The position numbers were made by a program, and so were the translations under genes. A stretch of DNA of 13,972 nt from Verrucomicrobiota bacterium (GTDB lineage: Bacteria; Verrucomicrobiota; Kiritimatiellia; UBA8416; JAIOPI01): the NCBI GenBank assembly GCA_027620105.1, contig JAQCIA010000014.1, forward strand, positions 1-13,972, read 5' to 3'. This document shows positions 6,721-13,277 of the stretch, in pieces (position 1 is the first letter of the stretch; the number at the start of each line of letters is the position of its first letter). The notes under the pieces are model-generated. The model was not told the DNA's origin. It saw only the letters and a program-made list of their open reading frames with translations, and did no database searches.

Positions 6721-7880
6721 CGTTGCTCACGTGGTGCACGCCCGATAGCCGCTATGCCGGGGGTGCGGCCATCCGGCGGTTGCTGAGCCGTCTGCCACCG
6801 GCACAGATTCGCTGGTGCGGTTTCCATGCGGGTGTGGCGGCCGCGGGGCTGCCGGAGTATCGCGCCTTCCCACCGCACAAGCTGCACTGGCGCCTGTCCG
6901 GGTCGGTCTTGGAACATGCGTGGGTGGATTGGCACAAAGCGCGTGGGGTGGCCCGGCAGATGTGGGCTTGGCTGGCGCCGTTTGATCCGCAGGTGCTGTG
7001 GGTCTTCCCGGAAGTATGGGCGGTGGCGGTTGGTCTGGAACTGCGGCGATTATCGGGACTGCCCTTGCATGCAACGATGCATGATGCACCGGAAAGCGCG
7101 GCGCAGGCCGGTCTGCCGCGCCTGTACATGCCCCTCTATCGGCGTCGGTTGCGCGCGCTGTTGCGTGAAACCGGGTCGGTGGACGCCGTGTCGGAAACGC
7201 TGATCACACACCTGCGCCACGCCTGCGGGTTGGCGCATGGCGCGGCGGGAGTCGTTGTGCGTCCGGCCATCGAAGGCCAATGGATGCACACTTCCGGTGC
7301 GGCCGCACATGACGTTGACCAGGAACGCCGCATCGGCATGTGCGGTTCGCTGCGACAGTCCGCCGGCCAGTGGCAACGCTTCCTGCACGTACTCGGAAGG
7401 TTGCCGCACAGAATCAGAATTGTTTCGTTTACACCAAGCGCGGAACTTCCCTCCGGTGCACTGCCGCCCAATGTCGTTTTGGATCCGCAGCCCTATGCAC
7501 CGTCGGAGCGGGAAGTCATCACCGCCTTGGCAGGCGTGGATGCCTGCTATCTCGGACTCTGGCGGGAACCGGCACGCCAGTTGTTCGGCGCCACGTCCCT
7601 GAGCAGCAAACTTGTGACCTACGCCGCGGCGGGGCGCCCCATTCTCGTGGATGCACAGGCGAACACAGAAGCCTGGCGCCTGGTGTCGCAATACGGAGCA
7701 GGCATTCGGCTGGAAGAAGACGCGCGCCAGGCGTCGGCCGCGCTTTTGATGTTGTTAGAAAATGAAGCCGACTGGGGCCGCATGTGTGGCGGCGCCCGCC
7801 GTCTCTGTCGCGAGGAGTTTGATCTGGAGCGCAATGTGCGGCAATTGGGGGCACAGCTGTGGGCAACGGCGCGGAAATAG
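6690..7880 (+). CDS. Glycosyltransferase, GT4-like (group 1)
   Basis: The product has 396 residues from TTG 6690. An in-frame TAA at 6684 bars any earlier start, and the next candidate (TTG 6723) would clip the first strand, VALLTWCTPDSRYAGGAAIR (10-29). Its first codons, MKSETLNPR, derive from a 14-bp tandem repeat, so the natural start could be disputed. The N-terminal GT-B domain includes TMHDAPES at 129-136, a loop that in GT4 enzymes often carries a catalytic or acceptor-binding His. The C-terminal domain has IGMCGSLRQSAGQWQRFLHV (215-234) and SLSSKLVTYAAAGRPILV (303-320), the donor-binding helix and the 'P-x-hydrophobic' strand. The classical EX7E pair is not obvious, so it is a divergent member. 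It has no membrane span. Its 3' end overlaps the next glycosyltransferase by 22 bases. Confidence 0.8.
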   Translation: MKSETLNPRVALLTWCTPDSRYAGGAAIRRLLSRLPPAQIRWCGFHAGVAAAGLPEYRAFPPHKLHWRLSGSVLEHAWVDWHKARGVARQMWAWLAPFDPQVLWVFPEVWAVAVGLELRRLSGLPLHATMHDAPESAAQAGLPRLYMPLYRRRLRALLRETGSVDAVSETLITHLRHACGLAHGAAGVVVRPAIEGQWMHTSGAAAHDVDQERRIGMCGSLRQSAGQWQRFLHVLGRLPHRIRIVSFTPSAELPSGALPPNVVLDPQPYAPSEREVITALAGVDACYLGLWREPARQLFGATSLSSKLVTYAAAGRPILVDAQANTEAWRLVSQYGAGIRLEEDARQASAALLMLLENEADWGRMCGGARRLCREEFDLERNVRQLGAQLWATARK

Positions 7881-9202
7881 GAACGCACGCGACGGTTGCG
7901 TCGCGGCGCAAGCGTGGGTCACAACCGCTGGTGTGGTACATGACTCAGGGGTATAGCGTGCGCGGGGGGCATGAAGCGCACCTGTTGCATTTTGCCACGG
8001 AAATGCGCCGTCACGGATTTGATACACGCGTGCGCGTGCTGGATGCCCTGCCGCGCACGGAGCACCGATTCATGCAACTGCTGCGCGAGCGGGGGATTCC
8101 GCTGGACGGCGTGCGCTGCCCGCGTGGTCTGCGCGTCTCGCTCTTGTTCTGGCTGCTCGCGCCGGCCTGGTGGTTGATCCTGCGGTGGCGTGGGCAACAA
8201 CCATCCATGACCAGGCTGCGCGATTATCTCGCGAACCGGATTGCGGCGCGCGACTTGCGCCGGCGCCTGCGGCGCGAGCAACCTGCGCTGATCCACATTA
8301 TGGGACGTCTGGCCGACTACGCGTGGCCGCTGTTGCCTGCGGATCGCGTTATCCTGCATCACGGCACGGAAGGGCGGCGCGATGAGAGTTGGGACGACCC
8401 CGAACTGGCGGCGTTCCGGGCGTTTGCCCAGGCCGCCGCGCGAAATGTTGCGCCCGGCACGGGTGTCGCGGAAAATCTGCGTCGCGAATTTGGGATCACC
8501 CGCGAGATTGTTTCGATCTTCTCCATCTGTCCGGATCAAGGCCTGGAGTCCAGCCGGGTACCGCCACCGCTACGAGGTGGCGGCCCGCACGCACTGGCAA
8601 GCGAACCGCCAGGTCGTAGCCCTGACGGTACTAGCCCCTCCCTCCTGCGTTTCGGCATTCTTTGCCGCATGACGCCCGAAAAAGGAATTCGCACGCTATT
8701 GGAGGCGCTGCGCCTCTATCACGCGCGACACGGGGCGCTTGATTTCACCTTCGCCGGCAGCGGCACGCTTGAAGGCGAGATCCGCGGGTTTATCGCCCGG
8801 TATCAGTTGCCGGGCGTGCGTATCCAAGCCGACTTCAACGCACCGGCGGATGTGCTGCGGCAATGGGACGTCTTCGTGCATCCCAGCTTGTCGGATGCGA
8901 TGCCCATGGCGATTGCGGAGGCCTTGATGTGCGGCCTGCCGTGTATCGCGACGCGCGTGGGAGGGATTCCCGATCTGATCCGGGACGGAGTCGAGGGTTT
9001 GTTGATCGCACCCGGTGATCCACAGGCAATCGCCGCAGCCATGGCGCGATTTCAGGCCATGCCAGCATCCGAGCGGACCGCATTTGGGGCGCGCGCACGC
9101 GCGCGCTATGAGGAGGTCTGTCGTCCGGATCGAGTTGGCCTGGTGCTGGAGAAGCATTATCGTAGCGTTCTGGCGAAGGAAGCCACCGCATTGGTTGCAT
9201 AA
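7859..9202 (+). CDS. Glycosyltransferase, GT4 family, carrying an in-frame palindromic insertion
   Basis: The product has 447 residues from GTG 7859, overlapping the previous gene by 22 bases. Later starts (GTG 7931, ATG 7940) would cut the first strand, PLVWYMTQGYSVRGGHEAHL (23-42), which carries the Gly-rich acceptor/donor loop. A hydrophobic stretch at 94-110 (LFWLLAPAWWLILRW) may dip into the membrane. The C-terminal domain begins at LRFGILCRMTPEKGIRTLLE (263-282), followed by FAGSGTLEGEI (298-308) and the nucleotide-sugar site HPSLSDAMPMAIAEALMCG (341-359). The EX7E motif reads DX7E (D346, E354), a conservative change. VGGIPDLIRDGVEGLLI (367-383) is typical of GT4. Residues about 231-261 (SSRVPPPLRGGG... 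rich in P, G and R) form an extra linker encoded by a palindromic element at 8555-8637, between the two Rossmann domains. The donor sugar is unknown. Confidence 0.88.
   Translation: MGNGAEIGTHATVASRRKRGSQPLVWYMTQGYSVRGGHEAHLLHFATEMRRHGFDTRVRVLDALPRTEHRFMQLLRERGIPLDGVRCPRGLRVSLLFWLLAPAWWLILRWRGQQPSMTRLRDYLANRIAARDLRRRLRREQPALIHIMGRLADYAWPLLPADRVILHHGTEGRRDESWDDPELAAFRAFAQAAARNVAPGTGVAENLRREFGITREIVSIFSICPDQGLESSRVPPPLRGGGPHALASEPPGRSPDGTSPSLLRFGILCRMTPEKGIRTLLEALRLYHARHGALDFTFAGSGTLEGEIRGFIARYQLPGVRIQADFNAPADVLRQWDVFVHPSLSDAMPMAIAEALMCGLPCIATRVGGIPDLIRDGVEGLLIAPGDPQAIAAAMARFQAMPASERTAFGARARARYEEVCRPDRVGLVLEKHYRSVLAKEATALVA
8555..8637. repeat. Palindromic element inserted in frame within a coding gene
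   Basis: Two overlapping hairpins are visible. CCGCCACC (8561-8568) pairs with GGTGGCGG (8576-8583) across a 7-base loop. GCTACGAGGTGGCGG (8569-8583) pairs with CCGCCAGGTCGTAGC (8606-8620), 13 of 15 positions, across 22 bases. GTACCG (8558-8563) and CGGTAC (8626-8631) form outer arms, and flanking GGG/CCC could extend them. The element keeps the reading frame and encodes a low-complexity linker. The exact ends are uncertain without another copy. Confidence 0.7.
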
Positions 9203-9221
9203 CCGACGCATCCATCAATTC

Positions 9222-11033
9222 ATGAAAGCACGATCCTTACTTGTCGTTGCGGGCGCGATTCTGGCGATGCTGATTCACGCCGGCCTGGTTCTGCGCGCCT
9301 ATCCGCCGGGATTCCTGATGCGCGGGGATGTACCGCTCATGGGCGATGTGCCGCGCTACTTCGCCACGACGGTGGCCGTCGCGGAAACCGGCGGACTCTA
9401 CGGCTACGATCCCTACAATATGGCCGGCTACCCGGCGGGCCTCTGGAACAGCATGGGCAAGAAGGGCTTTGAGATCGCGCATCTTCTGCTCCCATGGATT
9501 GGATTACCGCGTCTATTCTACCTCGTCATAGTCGGCCTGTGCCTGCTGTGTCCGGTGGCGTTGTGGCTGGCACTGCGCCCGTACGCCGGCGCGCCAATCG
9601 CCCGCCGCCTGCTGTTCGGTCTGTCCCTGGTCTTCTGGCATTTGAGCACCGATATTGCGTACTTCTGGAGCTTCGGGAATATTTTCTTTCCAGCGGCTGC
9701 GTGTGCCCTCGGCGTGATGGTCGTGCTGGCGGATCAAGTCCTGAGCGGCCGCCGCCCGCTCGTTACGGCGGCGGCGCTGGGCGTGATGGCCTCGGCTGTA
9801 TTTTATGCGCACACGGTGGCCTTGGTGGCGGCGCTCGCGCCGCTGGCGGCGTTGCTGGTCCTGCGCCGCGCCTGGCGTCTGCCCGTGGCTCGCTGGGGTG
9901 GCTTGCTCGTGGCGCTGCTGACGTTCGCGGCGCTGAGTGTGTGGTGGCTGGTGCCCCTGCTGCAGACCCGCGGCGACTGCCTGCCGCAGCCCAAGGACTG
10001 GTTCCAAAGTGGCCCCAAGCAACTGGTCATGGACCTGTTCTCGGATCGCGCCTACCGGCAGCCATTTGATCGCAACTTCCTCTATCACGTGGTCGTGGTC
10101 CTTGGCCTTTGCGGAACGTGGATGCTTTGGCGCCAGCGGCAACGTCCCTTGTTCGTCGCGCTCGGCGTGGGCGGTGCGGCGGCGCTGGCCTTGACCTATG
10201 GCGGCAGCTACGTGGACGCGCTGCAACCGCTGCAACCGTATCGCTTCACCATCCCGGCGTCGCTGCTCCTGCTCGGGCCTGCGGCCGCTGCGCTGGAAGC
10301 CGGGTGGGGGGTGGTGCGCCACAGCACACCAGCGATGCAGCGCGTGGTGGCGGTGCTGTTGCTGTTGCTCATGCCCGGCTTCACTGGGTATCTCATCGAC
10401 CTCACCTGGCCGCGCAGCAGCATGGCCATTCCGGCGGCACAGTTGGAAGTGATGCAGCATCTCCGCGACCATCCGGTGCAGGGGCGCGTTCTGATCGACG
10501 AGCCGTCATTGGGTCACATTCTTCCTTACTTCAATCGGGTTTCCGTCCTGGGCGGGTTGAGTACGCAGGCCTTTCTCAAACACCGCTTTGCGGGCATCGA
10601 CGAGGAAGGCATCGGCTTTGGGCGTAAGGCGGAGGAGTGGACGGCGGAAACGCTGCGCCCCTATCTGGACGCCTATGGCGTCGAGGTTGGGATTTTTGCA
10701 TCCCGCCCCTGGAAGGCGATTGCCGGGTGCCGGTCGCTGTTCACGTTGGAACGCGAGATTGGTGGGTATGGGATTTATCGCATCGTCGGCGGCGATCCCG
10801 ATCTCGTGCTGGAGGGTGTCGCAGAGGTTCGTGCGGACTATGCCGGGATCGCGGTGTCGCAGGTGAAGAACGCCCCCCTGCTCTTGAAGTTTCACTATGC
10901 CGACTGGCTGACGGCGGGTCCCGGGGTACATCTCGAACCCGTGCAGGTGCTCGACGACCCCGTGCCGTTCATTCGCGCCGAGGTCGATGCCGGGGTGAGC
11001 GAGTTCGTGATTCGGAAGACTTCCGGTCGGTGA
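9222..11033 (+). CDS. Large multi-spanning membrane protein with C-terminal soluble domain, GT-C-like candidate
   Basis: The product has 603 residues from ATG 9222, 19 bases after the previous gene; in-frame sequence upstream lies over that gene and is not native. Residues 5-25 form the first membrane span. A long extracytoplasmic-type first loop follows (28-82) with FLMRGDVPLMGDVPRYFA and GYDPYNMAGYPAGLWNSMGK, where acidic residues D36, D42 and D63 sit in the position used by catalytic Asp residues in GT-C enzymes. About ten more hydrophobic segments run from 97 to 395, among them WWLVPLL (241-247) and the QPYRFTIPASLLLL block (338-351) that I associate with large bacterial membrane proteins of the YfhO/GT39-like sort. 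Residues about 400-603 look soluble and mixed alpha/beta. It is the last gene of the tight glycan run. A polyprenyl-sugar-dependent transferase or export role is inferred only. Confidence 0.7.
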   Translation: MKARSLLVVAGAILAMLIHAGLVLRAYPPGFLMRGDVPLMGDVPRYFATTVAVAETGGLYGYDPYNMAGYPAGLWNSMGKKGFEIAHLLLPWIGLPRLFYLVIVGLCLLCPVALWLALRPYAGAPIARRLLFGLSLVFWHLSTDIAYFWSFGNIFFPAAACALGVMVVLADQVLSGRRPLVTAAALGVMASAVFYAHTVALVAALAPLAALLVLRRAWRLPVARWGGLLVALLTFAALSVWWLVPLLQTRGDCLPQPKDWFQSGPKQLVMDLFSDRAYRQPFDRNFLYHVVVVLGLCGTWMLWRQRQRPLFVALGVGGAAALALTYGGSYVDALQPLQPYRFTIPASLLLLGPAAAALEAGWGVVRHSTPAMQRVVAVLLLLLMPGFTGYLIDLTWPRSSMAIPAAQLEVMQHLRDHPVQGRVLIDEPSLGHILPYFNRVSVLGGLSTQAFLKHRFAGIDEEGIGFGRKAEEWTAETLRPYLDAYGVEVGIFASRPWKAIAGCRSLFTLEREIGGYGIYRIVGGDPDLVLEGVAEVRADYAGIAVSQVKNAPLLLKFHYADWLTAGPGVHLEPVQVLDDPVPFIRAEVDAGVSEFVIRKTSGR

Positions 11034-11042
11034 GCCGTATAT

Positions 11043-11053
11043 CTTTACAAGCA
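11043..11053 (+). promoter_or_regulatory. Candidate operator upstream of vapB, CTTTACAAGCA
   Basis: CTTTACAAGCA occurs 25 bases before the vapB start. The identical 11 bases occur at 11756-11766, 28 bases before the ATPase start, and ACACCAT follows downstream in both. Toxin-antitoxin operons of this type are usually autoregulated by the antitoxin binding an upstream operator, so shared control is possible. No clear -35/-10 pair is seen. Confidence 0.4.
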
Positions 11054-11078
11054 AAGTACGCTTTCACACCATCAGTGC

Positions 11079-11300
11079 ATGAAAACAACGGTTTCAGAAA
11101 AGGGGCAGATTGCCATTCCCAAGTCCCTCAGGGACCGGCTTGGATTGCGTCCCGGAAGTATTGTCGATTTTGAGGCGAGTGACGGCGTTTTGCTTGGACG
11201 GAAGCGGGTTTCCGAGGATCTGCTGCTGAAATGGCGGGGGCGCGGGCACTTGCCGCAAGGCCTGCGGGTGGATGAATACCTGCGAAAGGCCAGAGGATGA
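11079..11300 (+). CDS. vapB: Antitoxin with SpoVT/AbrB domain, VapB-type
   Basis: This 73-residue protein opens with the AbrB/MazE swapped-hairpin fold: MKTTVSEKGQIAIPKSLRDR (1-20), then LGLRPGSIVDFEASDGVLLG (21-40). GQIAIPKSLRDRLGL is the family signature that makes the DNA-binding dimer. The remaining 30 residues, with KWRGRGHLPQGLRVDEYLRK, are the part expected to wrap the toxin and block its active site. The gene is 45 bases after the membrane-protein gene and overlaps vapC by 4 bases (ATGA), the usual antitoxin-first arrangement. As known for such pairs, the protein probably represses its own operon. The assignment to VapB rather than MazE rests on the PIN-domain partner. Confidence 0.88.
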   Translation: MKTTVSEKGQIAIPKSLRDRLGLRPGSIVDFEASDGVLLGRKRVSEDLLLKWRGRGHLPQGLRVDEYLRKARG

Positions 11301-11695
11301 TTTCCGCGGTGGATTCATCGGTGCTTCTCGATGTGCTATGTGCGGATCCGGACTTTGTCGAACGCTCCACGGCGCTGCTGAGCCGGTGCATGCGTGAAGG
11401 TCAATTGGTGGCCTGCGAATGCGTGAGCGCGGAAATCAGGCCCGCGCTGACAGAAGTGGAACTGTCCGGCTTGCTGGCGGATTGGAACATCGTATTTGTG
11501 TCTTCAACCCTGGAGTCGGCTCGACTGGCTGGGGCTCACTTTGCGGCCTATCTGAAACGCGGGGGCTCTCCCGGGCGGGTGGTTCCGGACTTTTCGATTG
11601 GGGCGCATGCGCAGCTTCAGGCGGACCGACTGCTCGCGCGCGATCGGGGCTTCCTGCGGGATTATTTCAAGAAGCTCAAGGTGCTTGAGCCCTGA
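11297..11695 (+). CDS. vapC: PIN-domain ribonuclease toxin, VapC-type
   Basis: The 132-residue product has the usual length for a single PIN domain. Its four expected acidic metal-binding residues are visible: D6 in ISAVDSSVLLD, E46 in CVSAEIRPAL, D98 in VVPDFSIGAHA and D116 in LLARDRGFLRDYF. Such toxins cut tRNA or rRNA with magnesium when the antitoxin is degraded; the target here is unknown. An SD-like AAAGG (11285-11289) precedes ATG 11297 by seven bases, inside the end of vapB, so the two are probably translationally coupled. The catalytic set is complete and there is no frameshift, so I expect an active enzyme. A 7-bp hairpin (GCTCAAG/CTTGAGC, 11674-11690) lies in its last codons. Confidence 0.9.
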   Translation: MISAVDSSVLLDVLCADPDFVERSTALLSRCMREGQLVACECVSAEIRPALTEVELSGLLADWNIVFVSSTLESARLAGAHFAAYLKRGGSPGRVVPDFSIGAHAQLQADRLLARDRGFLRDYFKKLKVLEP

Positions 11696-11749
11696 GGCTG
11701 ACTTGGTGCAGAGCGTTGCCCCTTCGCAGTGAACGACCCGCGTGATCAT

Positions 11750-11786
11750 AACATGCTTTACAAGCATCATGTTTCTAAGGCATGTT
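11750..11786 (+). promoter_or_regulatory. Palindromic candidate operator upstream of the ATPase gene
   Basis: ATGCTTTACAAGCAT (11753-11767) is a perfect palindrome with a TAC centre. After one base comes ATGTTTCTAAGGCAT (11769-11783), a degraded second copy of the same 15-base pattern. AACATG at 11750 is mirrored by CATGTT at 11768 and again at 11781. The block ends 8 bases before the ATG at 11795, where a repressor could block initiation. It shares CTTTACAAGCA with the vapB upstream region. Confidence 0.55.
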
Positions 11787-11794
11787 GATACACC

Positions 11795-13177
11795 ATGAAG
11801 CTGGCATTTCTCGATCGAAAGGATGAGCAGGCGCGGTTGCGCCAGGCCTTGGGAGCCGATGAGCCGGGGCTGGCGGTTGTGTATGGCCGTCGCCGTTGTG
11901 GAAAGTCGACGCTGCTGCAAAAGGTGGTGCAGCCCGGGGACGTCTATTTCCTGGCGGATCAAAGGGAAGCGTTGTTGCAGATTCAGGCTTTTGCGACGGC
12001 GGTCGAGCGTGTGCTGCCGGGTTTCGCCGCGGCCACGTATACCTCGTGGGATCGGCTGTTCACGGCCCTGGCGGGACGTTTGCGGGGGCGGCTTAATCTG
12101 TTCGTGGATGAATTTCCCTATCTGGTGCAATCCTCCCCGGAACTCCCCAGCATCATCCAACGGCTGATTGACCAGCCGGGGTCGCAGTCCATCGGTTGGG
12201 TCCTTTGCGGTTCGTCGCAACGCATGATGCAGGGCGCCATATTGGACCGAACGGCGCCCTTGTTTGGCAGGGCGCAAGTCATCCTCAAGATCAGACCGCT
12301 GCCTGCTGGTTGGATAACGGATGCACTGGGGGTGGCGGCCAGGGAGGCGATCGCGGCGTATGCCGTCTGGGGCGGTGTTCCGCGATACTGGGAGTTGGCG
12401 CGCCCGTATGGATCGACGGCGGAAGCTCTGAACGCCCTGGCGCTGAATCGTAACGGAGTCCTGCACGAAGAGCCCCAACGCTTGCTGCAGGAGGACATGC
12501 GCAGTGCCGTGCAGGCTTATTCGCTCTTGTCGCTGATTGGAAGTGGCTGCCATCGGCTTTCGGAAATCGCGGCGCGACTGGAAAAGCCCGCGGGTAGCCT
12601 GACCCGGCCTCTCGGCATGTTGATCGAGCTTGGATACGTGCGCAAAGATTCGCCCTGGGGCGAAAACGTCCGGGCGACCAAGCGCACGTTGCATGTGATT
12701 GCCGACCCCTTCCTGCGTTTCCATTTCCGCTTTGTACTGCCGAACCGCTCACTTTTGGAACTGGGCGAGACCACTCTGACGCGGCGTGCCGTCCGCGATG
12801 GCATGCCGGCCCACATTGGCGGCGTGTGGGAAGAATTGGCGCGAGAATCCGTTCCATTCCTGAACATTGGTGGCCAGCGCTGGCGCTCGGCAGCGCGATG
12901 GTGGGGCGCGGGCACGGACCGACAGCCCCTGGAACTCGATGTCGTTGCGGAGTCGGAGGATCGCAAGTCCATCCTCATCGGCGAAGCCAAATGGACGCGT
13001 GCGCGCCCGGACGTCGCGCGCTTGGCGGCGGATCTTGCGGTGCGTGCGCGAAAACTGCCTTGTATCGGGAAACGTTCTGTGGTCTGTGCGCTCTGGTTGC
13101 CCGAACCCGATGTAGATATCGCACCGGACGGTGTACATGTGTTGGGGGCGGCTGACGTACTGCGGGTCCTGCGATGA
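11795..13177 (+). CDS. P-loop ATPase with C-terminal DUF234-type nuclease-like domain
   Basis: The 460-residue product begins FLDRKDEQARLRQAL, the usual N-terminal sequence before the P-loop in this AAA-like group (archaeal-ATPase type). Walker A is GRRRCGKST at 31-39, Walker B LFVDEF at 102-107, and a sensor-like strand WVLCGSSQRMM lies at 135-145. Residues 170-260 contain WGGVPRYWEL, a motif conserved in the family. A winged-helix-like part (about 245-285, SEIAARLEKPAGSLTRPLGM) follows. The C-terminal domain has GGVWEELARE (342-351) and LELDVVAES then IGEAKW; D382, E397 and K399 fit the D-(E)xK pattern of the PD-(D/E)XK nuclease fold to which DUF234 belongs. Full length, no broken motif. 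Its cellular role is not established; families of this type are often mobile and sit beside toxin-antitoxin genes, as here. No SD sequence is visible. Confidence 0.87.
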   Translation: MKLAFLDRKDEQARLRQALGADEPGLAVVYGRRRCGKSTLLQKVVQPGDVYFLADQREALLQIQAFATAVERVLPGFAAATYTSWDRLFTALAGRLRGRLNLFVDEFPYLVQSSPELPSIIQRLIDQPGSQSIGWVLCGSSQRMMQGAILDRTAPLFGRAQVILKIRPLPAGWITDALGVAAREAIAAYAVWGGVPRYWELARPYGSTAEALNALALNRNGVLHEEPQRLLQEDMRSAVQAYSLLSLIGSGCHRLSEIAARLEKPAGSLTRPLGMLIELGYVRKDSPWGENVRATKRTLHVIADPFLRFHFRFVLPNRSLLELGETTLTRRAVRDGMPAHIGGVWEELARESVPFLNIGGQRWRSAARWWGAGTDRQPLELDVVAESEDRKSILIGEAKWTRARPDVARLAADLAVRARKLPCIGKRSVVCALWLPEPDVDIAPDGVHVLGAADVLRVLR

Positions 13178-13232
13178 GGGGCAAACAGCATGAAATCAGA
13201 TTGCGCATCTCCGATAATCGAATGAATTCCGT

Positions 13233-13258
13233 ATCCGCGGCCATCCGCGTAATCGGCG
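13233..13258. repeat. Short tandem array of ATCCGCG units
   Basis: ATCCGCG at 13233, ATCCGCG at 13243 and ATCGGCG at 13252 lie 10 and 9 bases apart in the gap between the ATPase and the last glycosyltransferase. The reverse strand reads as alternating GATTACGCGGAT-type sequence, similar to a dispersed repeat that I remember from other environmental bacteria. It ends 19 bases before the next ATG. Nothing else is recognised in 13178-13277. Confidence 0.5.
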
Positions 13259-13277
13259 GTCAAATCTCCGCATCCCC

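Noticed and set aside
9015..9221. N-terminal extension of the second membrane protein
   Set aside because: It overlaps the preceding GT4 gene and reads as His/Arg/Pro-rich sequence; ATG 9222 leads directly into a membrane span.
11674..11690. Intrinsic terminator at the end of vapC (GCTCAAG gtg CTTGAGC)
   Set aside because: The 7-bp stem has a 3-base loop but no T-run follows and it lies within coding sequence, so terminator function is not supported.
11504..12724. 406-codon open frame on the - strand across vapC and the ATPase gene
   Set aside because: It spans two well-supported genes on the other strand and shows no family motif; it is a compositional shadow.
11034..13277. Insertion sequence or integrated element carrying the toxin-antitoxin islet
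   Set aside because: No transposase, integrase, terminal inverted repeats or target duplications could be found at the borders.
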